Of a stretch of DNA of 64,000 nucleotides, positions 6,731-14,878 are shown piece after piece. The stretch's first letter is position 1. Every line of letters begins with the position of its first letter. This DNA is from CAWGGS01 sp046704745 (GTDB taxonomy: Bacteria; Desulfobacterota; Desulfobulbia; Desulfobulbales; Desulfocapsaceae). Location of the stretch: positions 1-64,000 of the forward strand of contig JBJKRL010000085.1 in assembly GCA_046704745.1 (NCBI GenBank), given 5' to 3'. The position numbers were made by a program, and so were the translations under genes. The notes below the pieces were generated by a model that worked only from the letters and a program-made list of their open reading frames with translations, did no database searches and was not told the origin of the DNA.

Positions 6731-8635
6731 GTGAAAAAGTGGAGTATAGAAGATGCTGCTGAACTCTATGGCATTAATCATTGGGGTGCAGATTACTTTA
6801 CCATCAACAGCGATGGTGATGTGGTTGTTACCCCTTTCGGACGCGACAACGGTCCCGGCATCAGTCTGTACTCCATCGCCCGGGAGATAGAGGACCGCGG
6901 CATGTCCATGCCTGTGCTCCTGCGGGTTGAGAACATCCTGGGGTCCCAGATTAAGTTATTGCACGAAACTTTCCGAAAGGTCATTAAAGAGACTTCGTAT
7001 GCCGGAGAATATAAAGGAGTCTTTCCAATCAAGGTTAATCAACAGGAGCAGGTGATCGAGGCGATTTCGGAGTTCGGTCGGGAGTTCAATCATGGTCTGG
7101 AGGCAGGCAGCAAACCGGAACTTTTAGCCGCTATCTCCATGCTGAACAACCGGAATGCCTGTCTGATCTGCAACGGCTATAAGGATGAGGAATTCATTGA
7201 TCTTGGCCTGTATACACTTAAGATGGGGTATGCGTGTTTTTTTGTGGTCGAGGTCCCCGGTGAAATCGATCTCATCATAGAACGGGCCAAGTATTTGGGA
7301 GTAAAACCCAATCTCGGGCTGCGGATTAAATTATCAACCCAGGCGGAAGGCCATTGGACGGAATCCGGAGGGGATGCCAGTGTTTTCGGGCTGAGTATGA
7401 GTCATGTGGTCGATGTCCTGGATCGTCTGAAACAGGAGGATATGCTGGATTGTCTGCAACTGCTCCACTATCATATCGGCTCCCAGATTCCTAATATTCG
7501 GGATATCCGTGCCGGGGCGATGGAAGCCTGCAGGATCTATGAAGAGTTGGTCAAAGAAGGGGCAAATATGTCGTATATCGACTTCGGCGGCGGCCTGGCG
7601 GTCGACTACGATGGTTCCAAGACCAACTACTCGTCCAGCCGCAACTATACGATGGAAGAGTACTGTTATGATATCGTTGAGTCGATTATTACGGTACTGG
7701 GCAAAAACAAGATCCCGCATCCCACCATCATTACCGAATCCGGCCGGGCTATCGTTGCCTATTATTCGGTTCTTCTTTTCAATGTCCTGGACGTATCCTC
7801 CCATATTCCACCTCCCATTCCTAAAGATATTCCACCTTCATCGAACGGTTTAGTGGAAAATCTTCTCAGCACCTATGAGATGGTCTCACCAAAGGATATC
7901 CAGGAATGCTGCAATGATGCACTCTTTTACAGGAACCAGGCTCGCCAGTTCTTCAAACACGGCCAGATCAATATTCGAGAACGGGCGCTTGCCGAAAACC
8001 TGGTGCGGCATATTTTGATCAAAATTTCCAAGGTTGGAACGACACTTGCCCATGTGCCCAAAGACGTCCAGGAAATCAACAAACTTCTCTACGATACCTA
8101 TTACGGGAATTTCAGTCTTTTTCAGTCGCTTCCTGATGTGTGGGCCATCGACCAGATCTTTCCGATGATGCCTATCCACCGTCTGAGGGAACGCCCCAGG
8201 CATCCTGCTATCATCTCGGACATCACCTGCGACTGTGATGGAAAAATCGATACCTTCCCCGATTATGCTCATGAAAAAAAGTCCCTTATGTTGCACGAAC
8301 TGAAAGACGATGAGGAGTATTATCTGGGGGCTTTTCTAGTAGGGGCCTATCAGGAGACCTTGGGTGATCTGCACAACCTTTTCGGTGATACCAATGTTGT
8401 GTCAATTCATGCCCAGGAGGATGGCTCGTACCAGTTTGTCCGGGAGCTGGAAGGCGATTCGGTCTCGGATGTCCTCTCCTATGTCGAGTATGATGTCCGG
8501 TCGATCAAAAACAGGATCAAGCTGTTGGCCGAGGAGGCGATCCAAAAGGGATTCATCACCAGCAAGGAGCGAAAATCCATTCTGCGCAGCTTTGATGAGG
8601 GACTGCGAGGGTATACCTACTTTGAAAAAGAATAG
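6731..8635 (+). CDS. speA: Biosynthetic arginine decarboxylase
   Basis: The start is GTG 6731, with GAGAGGAG eight bases upstream; a TTG at 6695 lacks one. This gives 634 residues, the usual length of SpeA. The protein is a fold-III PLP enzyme that converts arginine to agmatine. The PLP lysine is Lys101 in GVFPIKVNQQ; the barrel motif GLEAGSKPELL follows, and the C-terminal half carries CDCDGKID, with the conserved acidic residues. A convergent operon encoding agmatinase and a deoxyhypusine-synthase-like enzyme completes a route from arginine to putrescine and perhaps a longer polyamine. Confidence 0.95.
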   Translation: MKKWSIEDAAELYGINHWGADYFTINSDGDVVVTPFGRDNGPGISLYSIAREIEDRGMSMPVLLRVENILGSQIKLLHETFRKVIKETSYAGEYKGVFPIKVNQQEQVIEAISEFGREFNHGLEAGSKPELLAAISMLNNRNACLICNGYKDEEFIDLGLYTLKMGYACFFVVEVPGEIDLIIERAKYLGVKPNLGLRIKLSTQAEGHWTESGGDASVFGLSMSHVVDVLDRLKQEDMLDCLQLLHYHIGSQIPNIRDIRAGAMEACRIYEELVKEGANMSYIDFGGGLAVDYDGSKTNYSSSRNYTMEEYCYDIVESIITVLGKNKIPHPTIITESGRAIVAYYSVLLFNVLDVSSHIPPPIPKDIPPSSNGLVENLLSTYEMVSPKDIQECCNDALFYRNQARQFFKHGQINIRERALAENLVRHILIKISKVGTTLAHVPKDVQEINKLLYDTYYGNFSLFQSLPDVWAIDQIFPMMPIHRLRERPRHPAIISDITCDCDGKIDTFPDYAHEKKSLMLHELKDDEEYYLGAFLVGAYQETLGDLHNLFGDTNVVSIHAQEDGSYQFVRELEGDSVSDVLSYVEYDVRSIKNRIKLLAEEAIQKGFITSKERKSILRSFDEGLRGYTYFEKE

Positions 8636-8712
8636 GAATTTGCTTCTGCCTAGATTGATCTTTCAGAAGAAGGAATTACTAAATTGCCGAATCGTGATTC
8701 TCGCCGATATGC

Positions 8713-9693
8713 TCACCAACCCAACAGGTAGGCAAAAATCAAGGGTGCGACAATGGTTGCATCCGACTCAATAAGAAATTTCGGTGTTGAAATATCCAAT
8801 TTTCCCCAGGTTATCTTTTCGTTGGGCACGGCGCCTGAGTAGGAACCGTAGCTGGTTGTCGAGTCTGAAATCTGGCAGAAATAATCCCAGAAAGGTGTAT
8901 CGGTTCTTTCCAGGTCCTGATAGAGCATGGGGACTACACAAATCGGGAAATCACCGGCAATGCCGCCGCCTATCTGGAAAAAACCAATCCGTTTTTCTTT
9001 GCTGTTTTGGGTATACCAGTCAGCCAGCCACATCATATACTCTATCCCCGATTTTGTAATACTCGGGGACAGCTTACCCTTGATGCAGTATGAGGCAAAG
9101 ATATTGCCCATGGTCGAATCCTCCCATCCCGGGACAATGAGGGGAAGATTTTTTTCAGCTGCCGCCAACATCCAGCTGTCTTTTGGGTCGATATCGTAAT
9201 ATTGTTCCAGAACCCCTGAGGTAAGGAGTTTATACATATACTCATGCGGGAAGTAGCGGAGATTATTTTCCTGGGCATTCCGCCAGATCTCAAAGATATG
9301 TTTTTGCAGGCGCCGGAAGGCTTCTTCTTCGGGGATACATGTATCCGTTACTCTGTTTAATCCCTTTTCCAGGAGGTTCCATTCTTCCTGGGGGGAGAGA
9401 TCCCGATATCCGGGGATGCGTTCATACTTGGTATGGGCAACCAGATTCATCAGATCTTCTTCCAGGTTGGCACCGGTGCAGGAGATGATAGAGATCTTGT
9501 CCTTGCGGATCATCTCCGCAAGGGATTTTCCCAGCTCGGCCGTGCTCATGGCTCCGGCAAGGGTTACCATCATTTTATTACCTTTGGCCAACTGCTGTTC
9601 GTAGCCCACAGCCGCATCGATTATAGTTGCCGAATTGAAATGCTTGAAATGCTCAAGCATGAATTTTTTAACGGATCCATTATGTTCTATCAT
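8713..9693 (-). CDS. Deoxyhypusine-synthase-like protein
   Basis: 326 residues related over their whole length to deoxyhypusine synthase. The catalytic lysine position is kept: Lys298 in EKITWGKLD, matching the WGK motif of the eukaryotic enzyme, and the NAD-site segments SCTGANLEED (about 71-80) and GGGIAGDF (242-249) are visible. Bacteria have no eIF5A, so members of this family are thought to act on free polyamines, some as homospermidine synthases (aminobutyl transfer to putrescine). The start ATG overlaps the speB stop by four bases, so it is translated with agmatinase, whose product putrescine would be its acceptor. Family certain, substrate inferred. Confidence 0.9.
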   Translation of the reverse strand: MIEHNGSVKKFMLEHFKHFNSATIIDAAVGYEQQLAKGNKMMVTLAGAMSTAELGKSLAEMIRKDKISIISCTGANLEEDLMNLVAHTKYERIPGYRDLSPQEEWNLLEKGLNRVTDTCIPEEEAFRRLQKHIFEIWRNAQENNLRYFPHEYMYKLLTSGVLEQYYDIDPKDSWMLAAAEKNLPLIVPGWEDSTMGNIFASYCIKGKLSPSITKSGIEYMMWLADWYTQNSKEKRIGFFQIGGGIAGDFPICVVPMLYQDLERTDTPFWDYFCQISDSTTSYGSYSGAVPNEKITWGKLDISTPKFLIESDATIVAPLIFAYLLGW

Positions 9694-10550
9694 GATATCT
9701 CATTGCTTTTGTTGAATTTGTAGGAGAGGAGTTTGTAATACAATTTTGCCACCAGAAACCCGGGGTGATGAAGGCCGGGAATCGGGGCAAATTCAACCAT
9801 GTCGAAACCGACGACATTTTTTTTGGAAAATACCTTTTTCAAATACCGCACAATTGTAAACCAATCCAGCCCCCCGGGTTCGGGCGTTCCGGTGGCTGGC
9901 ATTACCGACGGGTCGAATACATCCAGATCGATGGTAAGATAGACATTATCCGTCATAAGGTCTATGGAGGTATCCATCCAATCCGGCGACTCGGAAAGCG
10001 TGTCGGCAAGGAAACATTTTTCCGGGTTGACAAAAGGTTTTTCACAACTGTCCATGCTTCGTATGCCAACCTGAATGAGGTTTGTGGTCCTGCCGGCCTC
10101 ATGAAGTGCACAGGCGTGGTTGTAGACCGATCCGTTGTAAGACGTACGAAGATCAGCATGGGCATCGAGCTGAAGAACCGTCAAGTCTTTAAAATGAAGG
10201 CGGAAGGCCTCTATAATGCCGATGCTTACCGAGTGCTCGCCCCCCACGAAGGTCAAAAACTTTCCAGTCTTCAAGAGTTCGTTGGTTTGCTTGAGGACAG
10301 CTTGATAGACCTGTTCAGGAGTTCTGTTTTCATATATCGCCGGGAGGACATGGATTCCTTGTTTATATACTTCGGAATCGGTTTCAATGTCGTAGAGTTC
10401 CATATTTTCCGTGGCTTCAATAAAGGCCTCAAATCCTTTATCGGCCCCTTTTCCCCAGGTGCTGGTTCCATCATAGGGAATTGATTGAAGCAGAACAGCA
10501 GCCGATTGGAAATCGGCATATCTATCTTCTATCCCACCAAATTTCATCAT
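9690..10550 (-). CDS. speB: Agmatinase
   Basis: 286 residues from ATG 10550, which overlaps the upstream acetyltransferase stop codon by four bases. The arginase-fold manganese motifs are all present: GGEHSVSIG, DAHADLR and DLDVFDPSVMPATGTPEPGG. Agmatinase hydrolyses agmatine to putrescine and urea. The frame stays open for 53 more codons upstream, but these lie inside the acetyltransferase gene and do not look like agmatinase. With the convergent speA it forms a two-step arginine-to-putrescine route, and the downstream overlapping gene probably uses the putrescine. Confidence 0.95.
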   Translation of the reverse strand: MMKFGGIEDRYADFQSAAVLLQSIPYDGTSTWGKGADKGFEAFIEATENMELYDIETDSEVYKQGIHVLPAIYENRTPEQVYQAVLKQTNELLKTGKFLTFVGGEHSVSIGIIEAFRLHFKDLTVLQLDAHADLRTSYNGSVYNHACALHEAGRTTNLIQVGIRSMDSCEKPFVNPEKCFLADTLSESPDWMDTSIDLMTDNVYLTIDLDVFDPSVMPATGTPEPGGLDWFTIVRYLKKVFSKKNVVGFDMVEFAPIPGLHHPGFLVAKLYYKLLSYKFNKSNEIS

Positions 10551-11074
10551 GTTATCTGCGAATTGCTGTCGATCTGTTTGGTCATGACTATGGAAGAGAC
10601 GGTATAGCCGTGACGTTGGAAAAACCTGTGTGCCTCTGTATTGTTGCGCCCACTCTCCAGAAAAATGGAAGTGACTTTGCCGACATTTGTAAATTGCTCT
10701 TCCAGCCATTTCAACAATTGCCTACCCAGAGACTGATTCCGATAATTCTTTGCTATTATGAGGTCCTGTAGGATGGCCGTACGAATACCAAGACGGCTGC
10801 GATATTCGTAAAGGGCCAGCCCGGCCAAAGTATCGTCCTTGAAGAGGGCGGCCAGATGCAGCCCGTCGCACTCCGGGGCATGGGCATTTCGAATCGCCTC
10901 CACAGTGTCGTTTGCGAAGATTTTATCTATTCCAGGACTCCATTTTGCAAAACTCTCCGCCCGTGCGTCAATGATCTCACCATGGGAGATGTAGTCGATA
11001 TCTACGTTGGCGGCGAAAAAACGCCCGGATTCAACTGCGAAAGAGGGATTTTCGACAATTCGGATAGTCGTCAT
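10547..11074 (-). CDS. GNAT-family N-acetyltransferase
   Basis: 175 residues. The acetyl-CoA site of the GNAT fold is seen as LQDLIIAKNYRNQSLGRQLL (motif A, R/Q-x-x-G-x-G/R), followed by FLESGRNNTEAHRFFQRHGY (motif B). GGAGGAG is placed well before ATG 11074. It sits between a membrane protein and agmatinase with ATGA overlaps on both sides. A polyamine N-acetyltransferase is an attractive guess because polyamine acetylation is common, but the substrate cannot be read from the sequence. Confidence 0.85.
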   Translation of the reverse strand: MTTIRIVENPSFAVESGRFFAANVDIDYISHGEIIDARAESFAKWSPGIDKIFANDTVEAIRNAHAPECDGLHLAALFKDDTLAGLALYEYRSRLGIRTAILQDLIIAKNYRNQSLGRQLLKWLEEQFTNVGKVTSIFLESGRNNTEAHRFFQRHGYTVSSIVMTKQIDSNSQIT

Positions 11075-11832
11075 TGCTCCTCCGGTCTTACGTGGGAATG
11101 CAAATGCAGTTTTTTCATGTAATCGGCAAATTCGGTGCGGTGTTGATTTCCCTCGTCGTCGGTAGCCGTAATCCGTTGGGCTGATGCTCTTGTCTCTTTT
11201 ACCGATTGTTCCCCATGGGCGAAATATAAACCTTTATCAATGATGTTTTGGAAAAGCTCAATATAGTTATCCCGCACGCCATCACAATACCAAAAATGGA
11301 GAAATGTTTTCGAGGAACAGAGATCATATATCCATGCAATCCAGCTTTTAAAGACGTCGTCATGGATGATGTCGTGGTGTTTGAAACGAACGGACATTTC
11401 GAATAAATTGAGAACTTGACAGACATGTTGCAGCACCTGATATTTCAGGTTGCCGTCTTTTTCGAGTTCCTCGTATTCCATTGTGTCACCCCAGGTTATA
11501 CGTGCGAGGTGTGTGTGCTCGATCTCGAATCGGAAAAGATTGATCGACTCGATCTCCAGTTGTTGGTAGATCTGGTCCCTGGTCGATTGCTGTTCCTTTC
11601 GAGCTATTTGACGGTTGGAGATAACCACAGCCAGGGCCGCAGCCACAATGCTGAGAACACTTGCAATAGAGTCCAGATTCAGCATGACCCCATCGTTAAG
11701 CCCCAGGGTTCCTGCCAGCCTTTTGTGATGCGATCCCAGCCAGAAAAAGGCGGTTATTATGGCAATCAAATAAAGAAAATACACCATTATGTCGCAAAAA
11801 AGCTCATTATAGCGGCGCCGCAATTTGTTCAT
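11071..11832 (-). CDS. Membrane protein with cytoplasmic helical domain, unknown function
   Basis: The frame is open up to a TTG at 12015 (314 residues); I prefer ATG 11832 (253 residues), just before the basic segment NKLRRRYNE, but neither has a good ribosome site. Two membrane helices follow, around VYFLYLIAIITAFFWLG and SVLSIVAAALAVVIS. The rest, about 160 residues, is soluble and rich in charged and aromatic residues with no motif I recognise. Its stop codon overlaps the acetyltransferase start. Being first in an operon with polyamine genes it might be a sensor or accessory factor, but there is no sequence support for that. Confidence 0.65.
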   Translation of the reverse strand: MNKLRRRYNELFCDIMVYFLYLIAIITAFFWLGSHHKRLAGTLGLNDGVMLNLDSIASVLSIVAAALAVVISNRQIARKEQQSTRDQIYQQLEIESINLFRFEIEHTHLARITWGDTMEYEELEKDGNLKYQVLQHVCQVLNLFEMSVRFKHHDIIHDDVFKSWIAWIYDLCSSKTFLHFWYCDGVRDNYIELFQNIIDKGLYFAHGEQSVKETRASAQRITATDDEGNQHRTEFADYMKKLHLHSHVRPEEQ

Positions 11833-12118
11833 ATGGCTTTTAGGGGAAAGGGTCACTGGAATGTCGAGGGCTGTTTTGTTGCTGTTTAACGTTTTGTTTT
11901 TATTGAAAATAATTATTAAAAAACCGTCTATTATACTTTGCCGTCTCAATACCTGCAATAATTTCCTTATAATTCTTCTGTAAAAGAGGTGCCGGATAGG
12001 GCTCGATGCAGGCAACGGCTGTATAATGGTATAGCAGATTATCCTAACAAGTAGTATTTGACACGGCCGGATTTGAGGATTACCATTTTTGCAAATGCGT
12101 TTTCAGGAGGAAAAATAT

Positions 12119-13858
12119 ATGCGTTCTGCAAGAATTTTCAGTATGTTGTTGCTTGTCCTGGTTTTTCTCTTCACTGTTGTAACTCCGGGTGTGCTCAAGG
12201 CGCAAGAGGAAGGGCAGGCGACGGGGGATATTACTCCGCCGCGGCTCAGTCTTGTGGACGGGCCGGTCTCGTTTTGGCGACCGGGTAATACCGACTGGTC
12301 GCAAGCATATATAAATACCCCCCTTGCCGTGGGTGACGAGCTTTCTACAGGTCAAACCGGTAATCTGGAGTTGCAGATTGCCGCGGAAAGCTATATTCGT
12401 GCGTCGGGCAATACCAGAATGGGCATGGTGGATCATCAGCCGGAGTATATCAGATTCAAGGTGAACCAAGGCCATGTTTCCCTGGATATCCGGACGCTTG
12501 ATCCTGGTATGAGTGTGGTGATCGATACGCCGAATGCTGCGTTTACCGTTGAAAGTTCCGGGTATTACCGATTGGATGTCAGTGCGGAATCCACCTCGTT
12601 TTCCGTTCATCAAGAAGGCCGGGCCGCTGTTGTCCCTGTTCAAGGCAGAGAATACATGCTGACTGGCAATCAGGAGATTCAACTTCAAGGAAGCGACTAC
12701 CCACGTGTTGGATTCTCTCTAGCCAGAGAGTTGGATTCCTGGGATAGGTGGTGCCTTTCCCGGACAGATTCTCTTCTTGACGCCGCAAGCTCTCGTTATG
12801 TTTCCCGCGATATTTACGGCCTCAAGGATTTGGACCGGACCGGAACCTGGGAAAATGTCTCTGAGTACGGTCCGGTTTGGTTTCCGAAGGAAGTTTCTTC
12901 GGATTGGTCTCCTTACAGCACGGGTTCCTGGATCAACGATCCGGTATACGGTTGGACCTGGGTTGACAATGCGTCATGGGGGTGGGCTCCTTATCATTAC
13001 GGACGTTGGGTTTCGGTGCAGGGTCGATGGGCCTGGGCTCCGGGCCCGCAGGTGGAACAACCGGCCTACGCACCTGCCCTTGTCGTCTTTTTAAAAGACA
13101 CTGATGAAACGGGAAATGTCAGCACTACTGTCGGATGGATGGCCCTTGGCTGGGGAGAGCCGCTCATTCCCTGGTGGAGGAAGACCCATACTCCTTGGTG
13201 GGGAGGTTGGGGTGGCCCGAGGTATCAAGAGGTTGAATATACCCATCATTACAGAAACAGGGAGGTCCGCCATTCAATGGTTGTCGTGAAAAAATCGGAT
13301 TTCGGTCACGGTCGGGTGAAACGTCTGCCTGTGCATCCCGGTCAGTTGGTAGTCGGGCCTGCGGCCATACCCAAGGGCTTCCCGACTGGTGTCAAGGCTC
13401 GTGAAGAAATTGGTAAACGGCCTGTTTCAAGGCCGGTTGGCCGGGATTCAGAAAGAAAACAGCAGGAGATGATGAAACGAAATCCAACGGCACCGGTGGA
13501 GAATAGGGAGCTGACACCCGGACGTGCTGTTCCTAAGCCAAGATACGATAATACCCGGGAGGAAATAAGGCAGAATCCTAAGGCTCCGGTGGGCAACAGG
13601 GAACCGTCCTCAGGACGTTTCGGCCCCCAGCCAAAAGTTTATGGTATCCAGGAGAAGAGACAAAAGGTTATCGTAGAGCCGAGAAACGAAAGCCAAAAAA
13701 ATATTCAACAGAAACCCCCTGTTGTGCAAAAGTCGAAATCGACAAACGGGGAGTCGGAAAAACAGCGTCGGATGGAGAAATCCAGGCCTGTCGAAGGACA
13801 GCAGCAAAACCAGGCTGGCCCGTCTGGAAATAGTGATCAGCCGTTTTTTCCACACTGA
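12119..13858 (+). CDS. Secreted FecR-domain / tryptophan-rich DUF6600-type protein
   Basis: 579 residues from ATG 12119 with AGGAGG upstream. A signal peptide (hydrophobic core LLLVLVFLFTVV, cleavage near LKA-QEE) marks it as exported. Residues of about 40-200 resemble a FecR-type domain (GDELSTGQTGNLELQI, FKVNQGHVSLDI). A tryptophan-rich block follows, with repeated W-G-W and Y-G-x-W units (DPVYGWTWVDNASWGWAPYH), typical of DUF6600 proteins. The C-terminal 170 residues are basic, Pro/Gln-rich and low in complexity; they contain two related units, NPTAPVENRELTPGRAVPKP and NPKAPVGNREPSSGRFGPQP. A periplasmic or cell-wall-binding role is likely; the exact function is unknown. It is monocistronic and ends at a terminator. 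Confidence 0.85.
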   Translation: MRSARIFSMLLLVLVFLFTVVTPGVLKAQEEGQATGDITPPRLSLVDGPVSFWRPGNTDWSQAYINTPLAVGDELSTGQTGNLELQIAAESYIRASGNTRMGMVDHQPEYIRFKVNQGHVSLDIRTLDPGMSVVIDTPNAAFTVESSGYYRLDVSAESTSFSVHQEGRAAVVPVQGREYMLTGNQEIQLQGSDYPRVGFSLARELDSWDRWCLSRTDSLLDAASSRYVSRDIYGLKDLDRTGTWENVSEYGPVWFPKEVSSDWSPYSTGSWINDPVYGWTWVDNASWGWAPYHYGRWVSVQGRWAWAPGPQVEQPAYAPALVVFLKDTDETGNVSTTVGWMALGWGEPLIPWWRKTHTPWWGGWGGPRYQEVEYTHHYRNREVRHSMVVVKKSDFGHGRVKRLPVHPGQLVVGPAAIPKGFPTGVKAREEIGKRPVSRPVGRDSERKQQEMMKRNPTAPVENRELTPGRAVPKPRYDNTREEIRQNPKAPVGNREPSSGRFGPQPKVYGIQEKRQKVIVEPRNESQKNIQQKPPVVQKSKSTNGESEKQRRMEKSRPVEGQQQNQAGPSGNSDQPFFPH

Positions 13859-13896
13859 TCGGTGTATCGACCCAGAGGGTTGCTTTATGCAACAGA

Positions 13897-13932
13897 ATGG
13901 AGACCGGTGGGGTTATCTCCGCCAGTCTCCAT
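13897..13932 (+). other. Long hairpin downstream of the FecR-type gene
   Basis: ATGGAGAC pairs with GTCTCCAT, and inside it GGTGGGG with CTCCGCC (two wobble pairs, one C-A mismatch). No T-run follows. It may protect the 3' end of the transcript. Confidence 0.5.
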
Positions 13933-14032
13933 TGGATGTGTTAAATAATCTCCTGATCACGAAGGGATTTCTCCCCTCTGGTTGCCTCATTCCCCGTCGG
14001 TCGGGTTCGGGAGAGTCAAACGGTCTCCCAAT

Positions 14033-14051
14033 ACCTGTCGACAGGTTTTTT
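14033..14051 (+). terminator. Terminator of the FecR-type gene
   Basis: ACCTG-TCGA-CAGGT followed by TTTTTT, placed between the plus-strand FecR-type gene and the convergent rubrerythrin gene, just outside the latter's stop codon. Confidence 0.7.
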
Positions 14052-14053
14052 AG

Positions 14054-14632
14054 CTACCAGTTCTCAGCCAGGAGTTCAAAGTACCCCCTGGGCCTGACAC
14101 AGGCAGGACATTTTTCAGGTGCCTCTTTTCCTCTGTGCAGGTAGCCGCAGTTGATGCATTTCCAGACCCGCTCTTCCTCGCGGCTAAAAGTCTTGCCTGT
14201 AACGATGTTTTCGGCAAGCCCCCGGAAAAGCACTTCATGGTTTTTTTCGGCCACGCTGATGGCGTCCAGCGTATCCGCCGCCCGTTCGAATCCCTCTTCC
14301 CTGGCAATCAGCGCAAATCCCTTGTACATACTGTCGTGAACGTAGAATTCGAGTTCCGCTGATGCAATCAGGTTGGCATGGGTATCTTTGATCACACCAG
14401 CCGGAAAACTCCATTGAATCTCCAGTTCTCCACCATTGAAAAACTTGAAGAATCTGAGGGCATGTTCATGCTCTTGGGCGGCTGTTTCATCAAAGAGTTT
14501 TCCGATCTGGATGAAACCCTCCTCGCGTGCCCGGTCGGCAAAGAAATTATACCTGCTACGGGCCTGGGCTTCCGCTGCAAACGATGTCAACAGGTTTTGA
14601 GCAGTCCGGCTCTGGCGAAAAGCGACCATCAT
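14054..14632 (-). CDS. rbr: Rubrerythrin
   Basis: 192 residues. The N-terminal ferritin-like half carries the diiron ligands on ExxH-type helices (FAAEAQARSRY, AAQEHEHA, AREEGFERAA, AEKNHE). The C-terminal half has a rubredoxin-like iron site, CINCGYLH...CPAC (about residues 158-178). Rubrerythrins reduce hydrogen peroxide in anaerobes using electrons from rubredoxin or ferredoxin. AAGGG precedes ATG 14632, eight bases after a ferredoxin gene, so the two are an operon and the ferredoxin is a plausible electron donor. Confidence 0.93.
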   Translation of the reverse strand: MMVAFRQSRTAQNLLTSFAAEAQARSRYNFFADRAREEGFIQIGKLFDETAAQEHEHALRFFKFFNGGELEIQWSFPAGVIKDTHANLIASAELEFYVHDSMYKGFALIAREEGFERAADTLDAISVAEKNHEVLFRGLAENIVTGKTFSREEERVWKCINCGYLHRGKEAPEKCPACVRPRGYFELLAENW

Positions 14633-14640
14633 AGATACCC

Positions 14641-14832
14641 TTATTCTTCAATGATTATGGCGTCAGCCCCGCATTCGTCAGCCGCCTTTTGCACGATTTC
14701 TTCCAAATGCTTGGGAATTACATCATATTTGACAATCGAGAGAAGCTGATCTTCATCAAACTCGAAAACTTCGGGGCACAGTTTGTTGCAGTTTCTGTCA
14801 CCCATGCACTGTTTGGTAATAGTTGCTTTCAT
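14641..14832 (-). CDS. Asp-ligated [4Fe-4S] ferredoxin
   Basis: 63 residues of the single-cluster ferredoxin type. The motif is Cys9-x2-Asp12-x2-Cys15-x3-Cys19-Pro, with a distal Cys54 in ADECGADAI. The second ligand position is Asp rather than Cys, as in the Pyrococcus furiosus ferredoxin, where Asp ligation permits 3Fe/4Fe interconversion. GGGAG precedes ATG 14832. It is co-transcribed with rubrerythrin and probably feeds it electrons. Confidence 0.9.
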   Translation of the reverse strand: MKATITKQCMGDRNCNKLCPEVFEFDEDQLLSIVKYDVIPKHLEEIVQKAADECGADAIIIEE

Positions 14833-14878
14833 GTATATCTCCCTTTCGTAAAGATTTGAAAATTTGGCAAAACGTTGA

